Shown: positions 17,436 through 24,195 of the stretch, piece after piece
How the letters are laid out: each line of letters opens with the position of its first letter
Position numbering within the stretch: the first letter of the stretch is position 1
Assembly (NCBI RefSeq): GCF_007692705.1
Contig: NZ_REBN01000143.1
Location: 1-52,677, forward strand
Direction: 5' to 3'
DNA: 52,677 bases
Source: Mongoliibacter sp.
GTDB taxonomy: Bacteria; Bacteroidota; Bacteroidia; Cytophagales; Cyclobacteriaceae
Notes under the pieces: generated by a model
The model's database searches: none
Seen by the model: the letters and a program-made list of their open reading frames with translations, nothing else
Told to the model about the DNA's origin: nothing
Position numbers and translations under genes: made by a program

Positions 17436-17795
17436 TTAATAACCTTCAGAGCTAGAATCGACCTTTCCCCAGAAAGTTCTGTAAACGAAGTAACTGTACA
17501 TCAATACCAATGGTCCGCCAACAGCTACAAAACCCATCATAATTTTTAGCGTTTTCGTGGATGCTGCAGCATTGTAAATGGTGATGCTGTTTGCCTGAAT
17601 ATCATTAGACCACAATAACCTTGGATAAAGTTCGAAAGCAACGATCACTAAAAGTAATGCGATTGTAAGGCTGGTGAAAATGAAAGCCCAGCCGTATTTT
17701 TCCTTACTAGCTAGCCTTGGCACATTTGCAATGCTCAGGAAAACTAAAAATGGAACCACAAACAGGATTTGATTTTCTTTAAATACGATCAGCAA
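17436..17795 (-). pseudogene. C-terminal remnant of cytochrome d ubiquinol oxidase subunit II
   Basis: This frame encodes only the last 119 or so residues of a CydB-like protein: three membrane helices (ILFVVPFLVFLSIANV, AFIFTSLTIALLLVIVAFELYP and MMGFVAVGGPLVLMYSYFVYR) and the highly characteristic SITIYNAAASTKTLKIM and YRTFWGKV near the end. Intact CydB is about 335-380 residues with some eight helices, so roughly two thirds is missing. The frame opens at a TTG 30 nt beyond the stop of the DinB gene. In-frame codons continue further upstream, but into DinB coding sequence in another frame, so the 5' part was replaced at this junction. No cydA is nearby. It is best read as a decayed fragment left by a deletion or rearrangement. 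Translation from the TTG cannot be excluded, but a working oxidase subunit can. Confidence 0.75.
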
Positions 17796-17824
17796 GTGAT
17801 CTAAAGTAAGAAGATTTAATACGT

Positions 17825-18265
17825 CTAATTGGTACCATACTTCACTACTATTGCCAGCTGCCCAGCATGATAGGCAGTGTGGGTTGTGATCCTGCCAAAT
17901 GCTTCGGCTAGCGTCTTTTTTCCGAACTCTTTGGTTTCAATTACCTTTTCCCAATCTGTTTGACCTGTGATCGCCTCCTCCAATTGCTCAGCAGCATACC
18001 TTTCAATACTCAGGAGCGCGTCTAAACCAGTCCACTCTCCTGTATCTTTTCCTGCCTTTAAGGTTTGTGCATCGACCTTGACATCCATTTTTCCAAAAAC
18101 ATTCTTAGCAAAAAGCAATTCCACTTCCGCGATATGTCGGATCAAAAAGCCAGCAGAATTTGGGGAGTCTCCGAGTTTTTTGCTCAAATCTTGAGGTTTA
18201 ATATTGGCCAGTTGATTGGTAAATCTAGTACGGCCTTCTTTCCAGAGTTCGATAAATGTTTTCAT
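17825..18265 (-). CDS. DinB-family protein
   Basis: A 146-residue four-helix-bundle protein of the DinB/YfiT metalloenzyme superfamily. The expected metal-ligand histidines are visible: H44 in LIRHIAEVE and the pair in THTAYHAGQLA near residues 128-135. It starts with FIELWKEGRTRFTNQL, the usual first helix. The superfamily includes thiol S-transferases and uncharacterised damage-inducible proteins; the substrate cannot be given. It ends 29 nt before the cydB remnant, and its 3' end marks the rearrangement junction. Confidence 0.85.
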   Translation of the reverse strand: MKTFIELWKEGRTRFTNQLANIKPQDLSKKLGDSPNSAGFLIRHIAEVELLFAKNVFGKMDVKVDAQTLKAGKDTGEWTGLDALLSIERYAAEQLEEAITGQTDWEKVIETKEFGKKTLAEAFGRITTHTAYHAGQLAIVVKYGTN

Positions 18266-18382
18266 ATCCCTAGCAAGATATAAAATTCTTTTTCAGAACT
18301 ATCTGATAAAAATCATGGAAAAAAATATTGAAAACGTAGCTAAGAAATATTAAATATCGTAATATTGCGATGTAATTATAAA

Positions 18383-18433
18383 AGAAATATAGCTTCGCCG
18401 AAATATGGTAAAAACTTATTTCTACAGTATTTC
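18383..18433. repeat. GAAAT/ATTTC repeat block A
   Basis: Contains GAAAT, a TTCGCCGAA palindrome (18394-18402), and then two ATTTC units exactly 11 nt apart (18418 and 18429). It is nearly identical to the right half of block C (from about 20370). It lies in the arsR leader. Confidence 0.7.
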
Positions 18434-18462
18434 AAAAATTCATCCTTCATCCCTCTAAATTC

Positions 18463-18470
18463 TACCTTTA
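18463..18470 (+). promoter_or_regulatory. Putative -7 element of arsR
   Basis: TACCTTTA, one mismatch to TAnnTTTG, ends exactly 3 nt before the arsR ATG. If used, the transcript would be leaderless. The -33 box is not clear. Confidence 0.3.
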
Positions 18471-18473
18471 AAA

Positions 18474-18803
18474 ATGGGTGTCACCAAAACAGATCTCTTC
18501 ACAGACCGGCAAAACGAACTGGCTAAAATCGCCAAGGTTTTTGCCCATCCAGCTCGAATAGCCATCCTGGAATATTTGATCCATGCAAACTCTTGCATCA
18601 ATGGAGACTTGGTTCAGGAATTGGGTTTGGCACAAGCGACAATTTCCCAGCACTTGCGCGAACTCAAAGAAATCGGATTGATCAAGGGAAGTATTGAAGG
18701 CGTATCTGTGAATTATTGCATAGATGCCCTGCGCTGGGCAGAAGTTCAGAATCTATTTCAAGAGCTCTTTGGCGGCTTTCCGAGGATATCGGGATGCTGT
18801 TAG
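18474..18803 (+). CDS. arsR: ArsR-family metalloregulatory repressor
   Basis: A 109-residue winged-helix repressor. The core KVFAHPARIAILEYLI, then LVQELGLAQATISQHLRELKEIGLI (residues 47-70, recognition helix around 55-65) and the wing KGSIEGVSVNY are typical of ArsR/SmtB proteins. The E. coli-type CVC in helix 3 is absent. Cysteines are instead at 41, 82 and a vicinal C-terminal pair 108-109 (ISGCC), which probably form the As(III) sensor site. It is the first gene of an ars cluster on the plus strand, so it most likely represses its own transcription and that of the genes behind it until arsenite binds. The ATG at 18474 is the only sensible start. Confidence 0.9.
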   Translation: MGVTKTDLFTDRQNELAKIAKVFAHPARIAILEYLIHANSCINGDLVQELGLAQATISQHLRELKEIGLIKGSIEGVSVNYCIDALRWAEVQNLFQELFGGFPRISGCC

Positions 18804-18805
18804 AA

Positions 18806-18869
18806 TTGTACGAAGTACCATGTACCAAGTAGAGTGCATTCTTGGTACTTCGTACTTGGTACATTGTAC
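18806..18869. repeat. Heptad-periodic GTAC tract with alternative hairpins
   Basis: Iterations of a 7-nt unit (GTACGAA, GTACCAT, GTACCAA, later TTGGTAC, TTCGTAC, TTGGTAC). It holds two overlapping perfect 12-bp inverted repeats: 18808-18819 with 18844-18855, and 18820-18831 with 18853-18864. They cannot form together, so the arsR-DUF6428 gap can adopt alternative folds. The cluster could also serve as repressor operator sites. No U-tract follows. Confidence 0.7.
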
Positions 18870-18883
18870 AAAAAAATATAAAA

Positions 18884-19426
18884 ATGAAAACAACAGAATT
18901 TACCCAAATCCTACGAGAAAACCCTGATAAGGCGCTTTTCTTCGAATACCAAAGCGGACAGTATGTACGTACTGACTACCATATCACCGAAATCAAGAAC
19001 GTCAATTTCGATACGGTGGACTGTGGAGGTATCCGCAATGAATGGTCAGAAGTGCATGTACAATTATGGGAAAATGAAGTCCCCGAGCCGGATCATTCAG
19101 TAGATAGTGGCAAAGCTCTAAAGATCTTTGATGTGGTCAATAAGGTAAGAGAAACTTACCCAGATGCTGAAATCAAGTTTGAATATGGCAATTCCGTGTT
19201 CCCAACAGCTGTGCTTCCTATTCATAACATCAAAGACAGTGGCAATGCCCTGATTGTACAACTCACACCTGATCAAACAACTTGTAAAGCCAAAGACCGC
19301 GCTACTACTCCAGAAGAAAAAGCTGCCGCTTGCTGCGGACCTGTATCCGAAAAACCAAAAATCAGAGTTTCACTTGCCTCCCTTCAGTCCGCAAATAGCT
19401 GCGAACCTGGATCGGGATGTTGTTAA
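18884..19426 (+). CDS. Cys-rich DUF6428-like protein of the ars cluster
   Basis: A 180-residue soluble protein starting MKTTEFTQIL; an upstream in-frame ATG at 18842 lies inside the palindromic tract and was rejected. The first 130 residues form a mixed alpha/beta domain (LFFEYQSGQYV, EVHVQLWENEV, KFEYGNSVFPTAVLPI, ALIVQLTPDQTTCK). The last 50 residues form a Cys-rich tail (C134, C150, C151, C173, C179, C180) ending SGCC. It seems to be the DUF6428 family, which I associate with Bacteroidota arsenic operons; the assignment is from memory and moderate. Vicinal cysteines and position argue for an As(III)-binding, delivery or sequestration role, in the manner of ArsD. The C-terminal SGCC is shared with the ArsR encoded next door. 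Confidence 0.75.
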   Translation: MKTTEFTQILRENPDKALFFEYQSGQYVRTDYHITEIKNVNFDTVDCGGIRNEWSEVHVQLWENEVPEPDHSVDSGKALKIFDVVNKVRETYPDAEIKFEYGNSVFPTAVLPIHNIKDSGNALIVQLTPDQTTCKAKDRATTPEEKAAACCGPVSEKPKIRVSLASLQSANSCEPGSGCC

Positions 19427-19434
19427 AGGAGACG

Positions 19435-19463
19435 TAAGATATAAGACACAAGACATAAGACTT
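19435..19463. repeat. Heptad tract TAAGACA
   Basis: Four imperfect 7-nt iterations (TAAGATA, TAAGACA, CAAGACA, TAAGACT) just downstream of the DUF6428-like stop. Confidence 0.6.
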
Positions 19464-19490
19464 GATGTCGTGATATTTTAAGCACTGCTA

Positions 19491-19545
19491 GATAATGATA
19501 TATGCTAGCGCGATATAAATTGATATATGCCTTCGGCGAAATATT
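19491..19545. repeat. GATAT/GAAAT repeat block B
   Basis: A variant of the GAAAT family: GATATATGCTAGCGC, GATATAAATT, GATATATGCCTTCGGC, then GAAATATTGG. It has the same TTCGGCGAA palindrome as block D, but GATAT replaces GAAAT. Confidence 0.6.
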
Positions 19546-19606
19546 GGAGGCATGTAAATCAGAGAACTACTCTTTATAAAATGTTAACCTATTTCGTGAG
19601 AAGGCA

Positions 19607-19639
19607 TCTTGTTTCTTGACTCTTGATTCTTGTTTCTTT
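19607..19639. repeat. Heptad tract TCTTGAT
   Basis: Units TCTTGTT, TCTTGAC, TCTTGAT, TCTTGTT, TCTT in a strict 7-nt period. It ends a few bases before the ArsC-like ATG, so it occupies the place of the ribosome-binding region. Confidence 0.65.
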
Positions 19640-19645
19640 AAAAAA

Positions 19646-20260
19646 ATGAATCTATACCCAACACTCCAAGCGCATATCGAAAAGGCGCAAGCACTATCGA
19701 TCTCAGATGATCGGAAGGTAGTACTTCAAGTACTAATTGACTATGTTCAACAAAAAGTCAATCAGCAGCAGGAAATCAACCTGAACTTTATCTGTACTCA
19801 TAATTCACGCAGAAGCCAGTTTTCGCAGATTTGGGGAAAGGTGGCAGCAGCTTATCATGGCATTGATTTGAACTCTTTTTCCGGAGGAGTTGAAGTCACC
19901 GCTTTCAATGAACGCGCAGTAGCATCTATCAAAAGATTTGGCTTCAAAGTCAGCAAGGAAGGAGAAGAGAATCCAAAATATTTTGTGTTTTATTCAGATG
20001 ATGAAGACCCAATTGTCACCTTCAGCAAAGTTTATGATGATGCTGCCAATGCTCCAACAGGCTTTGCTGCAGTGATGACCTGTTCCCATGCTGATGAAAA
20101 CTGCCCTTTTATACCCGGAACAGAAGCCAGAATTCCCGTCCGATACGAAGATCCAAAAGCATTTGATGATACAGATCAAGAAGCGGAAATGTATGATACA
20201 CGATCTTTGCAGATTGGATCGGAGATGCTTTATGTTTTCTCAAAAATTCATATGAAATAA
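19646..20260 (+). CDS. ArsC-like arsenate reductase (low-MW phosphatase fold)
   Basis: A 204-residue protein. The low-molecular-weight phosphatase P-loop C-x5-R is CTHNSRR (C50 to R56) and follows the strand INLNFI. A second pair, C146 and C153 in MTCSHADENCPFIPG, has the same 7-residue spacing as the recycling cysteines C82/C89 of thioredoxin-coupled ArsC from Staphylococcus aureus. The RYEDPKAFDDT that follows fits the general Asp region of the family. It therefore probably reduces arsenate to arsenite, feeding Acr3. It is longer than classic ArsC (about 130-140) because of an N-terminal helical extension of about 45 residues. The start chosen is MNLYPTLQ; an earlier frame start lies inside the TCTTG repeat tract. 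The last two codons (AAA TAA) are part of repeat block C. Confidence 0.85.
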   Translation: MNLYPTLQAHIEKAQALSISDDRKVVLQVLIDYVQQKVNQQQEINLNFICTHNSRRSQFSQIWGKVAAAYHGIDLNSFSGGVEVTAFNERAVASIKRFGFKVSKEGEENPKYFVFYSDDEDPIVTFSKVYDDAANAPTGFAAVMTCSHADENCPFIPGTEARIPVRYEDPKAFDDTDQEAEMYDTRSLQIGSEMLYVFSKIHMK

Positions 20261-20450
20261 AGTAGAAATATGCTTCGCGAAATATAATTGAAATACGCTG
20301 GTGGCGAAATAAAAAGAAACCGAAGCTTTAGCGAAGGTCCCGAGAGCTTAGCCATTCGGGATAGGCTTCGCCGAAATATGGATAAATCTTATTTCTACAG
20401 TATTTCAATCATATTTCAACTTTATTTCCATTTTATATCGATCTTATTTC
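20254..20450. repeat. GAAAT/ATTTC repeat block C, MITE-like
   Basis: Starts with GAAATAAAGTAGAAATA (20254-20270), whose first half supplies the AAA TAA end of the ArsC-like gene. A near-perfect inverted copy, TATTTCAACTTTATTTC, lies at 20412-20428 (16 of 17 matching). GAAAT units are at 20254, 20265, 20279, 20290 and 20306. ATTTC units are at 20391, 20402, 20413, 20424 and 20446, with ATATC at 20435, so they step exactly 11 nt. Between the arms are a CCCGA/TCGGG stem and a TTCGCCGAA palindrome. There is no coding potential. Confidence 0.75.
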
Positions 20451-20473
20451 TAAAATTTATCACTTAGAATAAA

Positions 20474-21502
20474 ATGTCTGAAACCAAAAAAATCGCCTTT
20501 TTCGAAAAGTATTTGACCCTCTGGGTCGCCTTGTGTATAGGTGTAGGAATTTTGATCGGTCATTTGGCAGGAGATGATATCTCGGTCTTGTCAGACTTGG
20601 AAATCTACAATGTCAACCTTCCGATTGCCATTCTGATCTGGTTGATGATTTATCCCATGATGTTGCAGATAGATTTTGGCAGTATCAAAGGGGTGGGCAA
20701 AGCGCCCAAAGGTTTGATTTGGACATTGGTGATCAATTGGCTGATCAAGCCTTTTACCATGGCATTCTTTGCATGGATATTCTTTGACCAATTGTACTCG
20801 GCCTACATTGAGCCAGAGATGGCTGGTGAATATATCGCAGGGGCAATCCTTCTGGGCGTAGCTCCATGTACGGCTATGGTTTTTGTGTGGTCTTATTTGA
20901 CAGACGGAGATCCCAATTACACCTTGGTTCAGGTTTCTGTAAACGATCTGATTATCCTTGTAGCCTTTGTTCCTTTGGTTGGTTTCTTACTAGGAATCAC
21001 CAATGTGACAGTTCCATATGGTACATTGGTGGCATCAGTAGTTATTTTTGTTGTGATTCCTTTAGTAGCAGGGGTAATTACCTCAAAAATCATGATTGCC
21101 AATAAAGGAGAAGACTGGTTCAAAAAAGAGTTTCTCCCTAAGTTCAAGCCTGTCAGCATCATCGCGTTATTGCTGACCTTGATTTTACTCTTTGCCTTCC
21201 AAGGACCTAATATCCTGAATAATCCATTGATCATTTTGTTGATCGCAGTTCCATTGATCATCCAAACGTACTTTATCTTTTTCTTGGCATGGTTTGGAGG
21301 AAGAAAATTGAAACTTAGACATGCGGTCTGTGCACCTGCCTCCATGATCGGGGCAAGTAATTTCTTTGAGTTGGCAGTAGCGGTCGCCATTGCCTTATTC
21401 GGTCTTGACAGCCCCGCCGCATTGGTAACAGTAGTCGGAGTATTGGTGGAAGTGCCGATAATGCTTCATTTGGTGAGTTTGGCGAATAAGTGGAAGTACT
21501 AA
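20474..21502 (+). CDS. Acr3-family arsenite efflux transporter
   Basis: A 342-residue, ten-helix inner-membrane protein of the bile/arsenite/riboflavin transporter superfamily, exporting As(III) with proton exchange. Acr3 hallmarks include the N-terminal FEKYLTLWVALCIGVGILIG, NLPIAILIWLMIYPMM (helix 2), INWLIKPFTMAFFAW, GVAPCTAMVFVWSYL with the essential helix-4 Cys (C132), and the C-terminal CAPASMIGASNFFELAVAVAIALFG. Length is normal. It is last in the ars cluster, separated from the ArsC-like gene by the MITE-like block, so it may have its own promoter rather than relying on one polycistronic message. Confidence 0.94.
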   Translation: MSETKKIAFFEKYLTLWVALCIGVGILIGHLAGDDISVLSDLEIYNVNLPIAILIWLMIYPMMLQIDFGSIKGVGKAPKGLIWTLVINWLIKPFTMAFFAWIFFDQLYSAYIEPEMAGEYIAGAILLGVAPCTAMVFVWSYLTDGDPNYTLVQVSVNDLIILVAFVPLVGFLLGITNVTVPYGTLVASVVIFVVIPLVAGVITSKIMIANKGEDWFKKEFLPKFKPVSIIALLLTLILLFAFQGPNILNNPLIILLIAVPLIIQTYFIFFLAWFGGRKLKLRHAVCAPASMIGASNFFELAVAVAIALFGLDSPAALVTVVGVLVEVPIMLHLVSLANKWKY

Positions 21503-21538
21503 ACGAACTAAACCGAATAAAATCAAAATATTCGTATT

Positions 21539-21612
21539 GAAATAAAGTAGAAATATGCCTTCGGCGAAATAGGGTAGAAATATGCTTTGCGAAATATTTC
21601 AGTAGCGAAATA
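21539..21612. repeat. GAAAT repeat block D
   Basis: GAAATAAAGTAGAAATATGC at 21539-21558 is the same end sequence as block C. GAAAT units are at 21539, 21550, 21566, 21577 and 21591 (11, 16, 11 and 14 nt apart). It contains TTCGGCGAA. It lies between acr3 and the ParE stop. Confidence 0.75.
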
Positions 21613-21672
21613 CATTTAAAATATAATTCTTCAAGATAAGCAAGGTTATAACTCTACCTCCAATCAGCAGAA

Positions 21673-21972
21673 TCAAAATTTGTTTATTCTGCTAATTGCA
21701 TCCATTTTTTCGTGAAGAATTCTTACTATTTCAATATCATTTTGATCAATAGATCGATAAAAAATAAGATGCTTCCCAGTTAAATATTTTCTGTACCCCA
21801 GGCGTATGTAGTCACAATTTAAACCTATGTTAGGGGTTTGGGAAAGTAATAAAAAAGTACTGTCAAGCTGGGTCAAATAAAGATCTCTTTGCTTAATACC
21901 CCATTCCTTTCGAGTGTATTTAGCAATATCTCTTAAGTCATCTTTTGCTTTGTTTGTTAGATAGAAACCCAA
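21673..21972 (-). CDS. ParE/RelE-superfamily toxin
   Basis: A 99-residue toxin of a type II toxin-antitoxin pair. It begins with FYLTNKAKDDLRDIAKYTRKEWG, the usual ParE first strand and two helices, followed by LLLSQTPNIGLNCDYIRLGYRKYLTGKHLIFYR and EIVRILHEKMD, which match the RelE/ParE fold (including the H-x-I-x-Y-R-like strand and the final I-x-R-I-L-H-x-x-M/R-D). ParE toxins poison gyrase, while RelE-like toxins cut mRNA; the sequence favours ParE. The start is a TTG one nucleotide after the antitoxin stop, so translation is coupled and probably weak, keeping antitoxin in excess. Confidence 0.88.
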   Translation of the reverse strand: MGFYLTNKAKDDLRDIAKYTRKEWGIKQRDLYLTQLDSTFLLLSQTPNIGLNCDYIRLGYRKYLTGKHLIFYRSIDQNDIEIVRILHEKMDAISRINKF

Positions 21973-21973
21973 T

Positions 21974-22207
21974 TTATTCTCCGTTTAACTCTTCCAGGAA
22001 AGAATCTAAAGAATATTCTGCTCGCCCACTTTCTTCACCTTCAATGATTGCTTTTCTGAGTGATTCAAGTTTTACTTCTTTCTCTTCCAAAAGGCGTAAA
22101 GCCGCTCGAACAGTCTCACTGGTGGATCCATATCTGCCTTTTTGGATTTGTTTATTGATAAAATCCTCAAAATGACTTCCTAAAGTTACACTTGTATTTT
22201 TAGACAT
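21974..22207 (-). CDS. ParD/CopG-like antitoxin
   Basis: A 77-residue protein with an N-terminal ribbon-helix-helix (SVTLGSHFEDFINKQIQKGRYGSTSETVRAALRLLEEKE, residues 6-44) in which the GRYGSTSETVRAALRLLE signature is typical of ParD. The acidic C-terminal tail (EGEESGRAEYSLDSFLEELN) would wrap the toxin. It lies directly upstream of parE, in antitoxin-first order. RHH antitoxins normally repress their own promoter; the AT-rich 150 nt upstream would hold the operator, but no clear palindrome was identified. Confidence 0.9.
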   Translation of the reverse strand: MSKNTSVTLGSHFEDFINKQIQKGRYGSTSETVRAALRLLEEKEVKLESLRKAIIEGEESGRAEYSLDSFLEELNGE

Positions 22208-22329
22208 AATATCAAAATTCGTTGATTAAATATACCAACAAATATTAATAAATGGTATAGATTTATCAATCGGAAGTATGTAAAAGAAACATTTTACCTA
22301 GGTCTGAAACTTGGCTTTTAGCTAAAAAT

Positions 22330-22366
22330 ATTTCATTTTATTTCTACCTTATTTCAACTTTATTTC
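22330..22366. repeat. ATTTC repeat block E
   Basis: ATTTC units are at 22330, 22340, 22351 and 22362, ending in TATTTCAACTTTATTTC (22350-22366), identical to the right arm of block C and an inverted match to the left end of block D. On the minus strand it provides the AAA TAA end of the outer-membrane protein gene. Blocks D and E thus bracket the ParDE pair. Confidence 0.75.
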
Positions 22367-22959
22367 CCTGCTTGAAATCTCACTTTATATGTAGCATTCA
22401 GATACCATGGAAAGTAATAATCAGCGCCATAAGCTGAGATACCTATTGCATTTCGAATATTGGGATTTTTTGTTTTCCACTCCCCTTCAAGTTCTAAAAA
22501 GAGACCTATTCTCTGAAATTTACTGGCAGAAATAAAGGGAGCGTTTTCTGGTCCAGAAAAATTATTCATTTCGATTGTATTTCCACCAAGTTGAAGGGAG
22601 GGACCAGCTGCAAAAGCCAAAATAAAGCCAGAATCCCTTTGAAGAATATCGTACTTAAGAGTTGGCGTAATAAAAATACCAGAAGACTGGTCTATACTTT
22701 TTTGACCTGGAGAAACCCCTCTATTTTCTAGATTTCCAAGAGATTGATAAAAAAGAATTGCAGCATTCAGGGAAGTTCTTCTACCTAATTTATAATTAAT
22801 TTCATTATTCAAATTTAGCCCCCAAAGCAGGTTGTTCCCGTCAATAGAGGCACCCCCTCCGACTGTATATTGTAATTTTGGCTTTTCCTCCTGAGCGAAG
22901 GAAACAATAGGCGCAAAAGCCATGAAGAAAAGGAGAAGTAATAGTAGGTTTGTTTTCAT
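22360..22959 (-). CDS. Outer-membrane beta-barrel protein, hypothetical
   Basis: A 199-residue protein with a strong signal peptide (MKTNLLLLLLFFMAFAPIVSFAQ, 23 residues). The mature part alternates strands and loops (LQYTVGGGASIDG, NNEINYKLGRRTSLNAAILFYQS, GIFITPTLKYDI, GFILAFAAGPSLQLGG, GLFLELEGEWKTK, NATYKVRFQAGK), consistent with a small eight-stranded OmpA/OmpW-like or 'porin family' barrel. No specific family can be named. Its final Lys and stop codon lie inside repeat block E, which suggests that the natural 3' end was altered by that repeat. Confidence 0.7.
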   Translation of the reverse strand: MKTNLLLLLLFFMAFAPIVSFAQEEKPKLQYTVGGGASIDGNNLLWGLNLNNEINYKLGRRTSLNAAILFYQSLGNLENRGVSPGQKSIDQSSGIFITPTLKYDILQRDSGFILAFAAGPSLQLGGNTIEMNNFSGPENAPFISASKFQRIGLFLELEGEWKTKNPNIRNAIGISAYGADYYFPWYLNATYKVRFQAGK

Positions 22960-23265
22960 AGCAAATGATTTTTAAAAGTCTCAATTTCAAATATCAATGA
23001 AATTATTTCTTTAAAAAATTACTTTAATATGATTTAATCTGAAAAAATGTTAATTTTTTTTATTACAAAATAATGCCAATAAATTAGCTTTTTTTCCTTT
23101 TTGAACCTATTCGTATTGTCCTTCTTGGGTATATATTTATTTTTTCCTGTGATGTTGAAGTATACACATATTCAAAACACTGACTTACCGGAATTAATGG
23201 AATACAAATTGACAACAATTCCCAATTCGCTACACTAACAAGAAAGCAAGATTCTAAAAACTTAA
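22960..23265. other. AT-rich gap without accepted gene
   Basis: 306 bp between the outer-membrane protein start and the purU stop. One minus-strand frame (23084-23269) opens with a TTG inside the purU end and yields 61 residues with many Ser/Ile/Cys and a terminal KRKKS; it lacks any family resemblance, so it was not accepted. No terminator hairpin or repeat was identified. Confidence 0.5.
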
Positions 23266-24120
23266 TCAATAAAATATCACTGTCTTATTTCCATAAGCCA
23301 GCACTTTTCTTTCAAGGTGGTATTTGATGGCTTTCGAAAGAACTACCTTTTCCACATCCTGACCCATCTGTACCAGATCAGCAGGAGAATTATGATGTCT
23401 AACCCGGGCAACTTCCTGCTCTATAATTGGCCCCGCATCCAATTCTTCTGTTACATAATGCGCAGTGGCTCCAATGATTTTCACCCCTCTTTCATAGGCT
23501 GCATGATATGGCTTGGCGCCTACAAATGCCGGTAAAAATGAATGATGGATATTGATGATTTTGTTGGGAAAAACTTTGATAAAATCACCGCTCAAGATTT
23601 GCATATATCTAGCCAGCACCACAAAATCCACATGATGCTGTTTCAATAATTCGATTTGCTGTTTTTCCACTTCAGCCTTATTGGACTTATTCACAGGCAG
23701 ATGATAAAATGGGATTCTAAATGCAGTAACCACCCTTTTCAGCTCCAAGTGATTAGAAATGACAAGTGGAATTTCTACATCAAATTGTCCGGAATAATAG
23801 CGGCTCAATATATCAAAAAGGCAATGTGAAAGCTTGGACACAAAAATCGCCATTCTAGGTTTGGAGGTATTAAAATGAAGCTCAAACTTCATCCCAAACT
23901 CATTCGCCACATCTTGTTGAAAGGTGTCTGCAATTTTCTCCTTTTCCAAATCAAAACTTTCCAGCTCCCATGCTGCTCGCATAAAAAACATGCCGATTTC
24001 TTCGTCCACATGCTGGTCAATTTCAAGGATATTACCTTTATAGGAATATAAAAAATCCGAGACCTTGGCCACTATACCCTTTTGATCCTTACATTGAATC
24101 ATCATGATTGCCTTATCCAT
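23266..24120 (-). CDS. purU: Formyltetrahydrofolate deformylase
   Basis: A 284-residue cytosolic enzyme hydrolysing 10-formyl-THF to THF and formate, which balances one-carbon pools and can supply formate for PurT. It has an N-terminal ACT-type domain (MMIQCKDQKGIVAKVSDFLYSYKGNILEIDQHVDEE, about residues 6-41) and a C-terminal formyltransferase-like domain (from about 88) with RMAIFVSKLSHCLFDIL, VLARYMQILS, INIHHSFLPAFVGAKPYHAAYERGVKIIGATAHYVTEELDAGPII. The catalytic Asn-His-Asp arrangement of the fold maps to N-I-HHSFLP and the downstream D of LDAGPI. Length is typical. It is transcribed alone; the helicase gene ends 75 nt upstream of its start. Confidence 0.94.
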   Translation of the reverse strand: MDKAIMMIQCKDQKGIVAKVSDFLYSYKGNILEIDQHVDEEIGMFFMRAAWELESFDLEKEKIADTFQQDVANEFGMKFELHFNTSKPRMAIFVSKLSHCLFDILSRYYSGQFDVEIPLVISNHLELKRVVTAFRIPFYHLPVNKSNKAEVEKQQIELLKQHHVDFVVLARYMQILSGDFIKVFPNKIINIHHSFLPAFVGAKPYHAAYERGVKIIGATAHYVTEELDAGPIIEQEVARVRHHNSPADLVQMGQDVEKVVLSKAIKYHLERKVLAYGNKTVIFY

Positions 24121-24195
24121 AGCTAATTAGGTTTGATCTTCAAAATAGCTCAAAAAGTCATGGAATTCCAATGTTACATTGAAACAAGCTTCTTA

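Noticed and set aside
18383-22366. CRISPR array in the repeat-rich ars segment
   Set aside because: Repeats are short (5-17 nt), unevenly spaced by palindromes and not separated by unique 25-40 nt spacers; no cas genes are present.
23084-23269. 61-codon minus-strand frame next to purU
   Set aside because: Begins at a TTG within the purU end, low-complexity tail, no conserved features.
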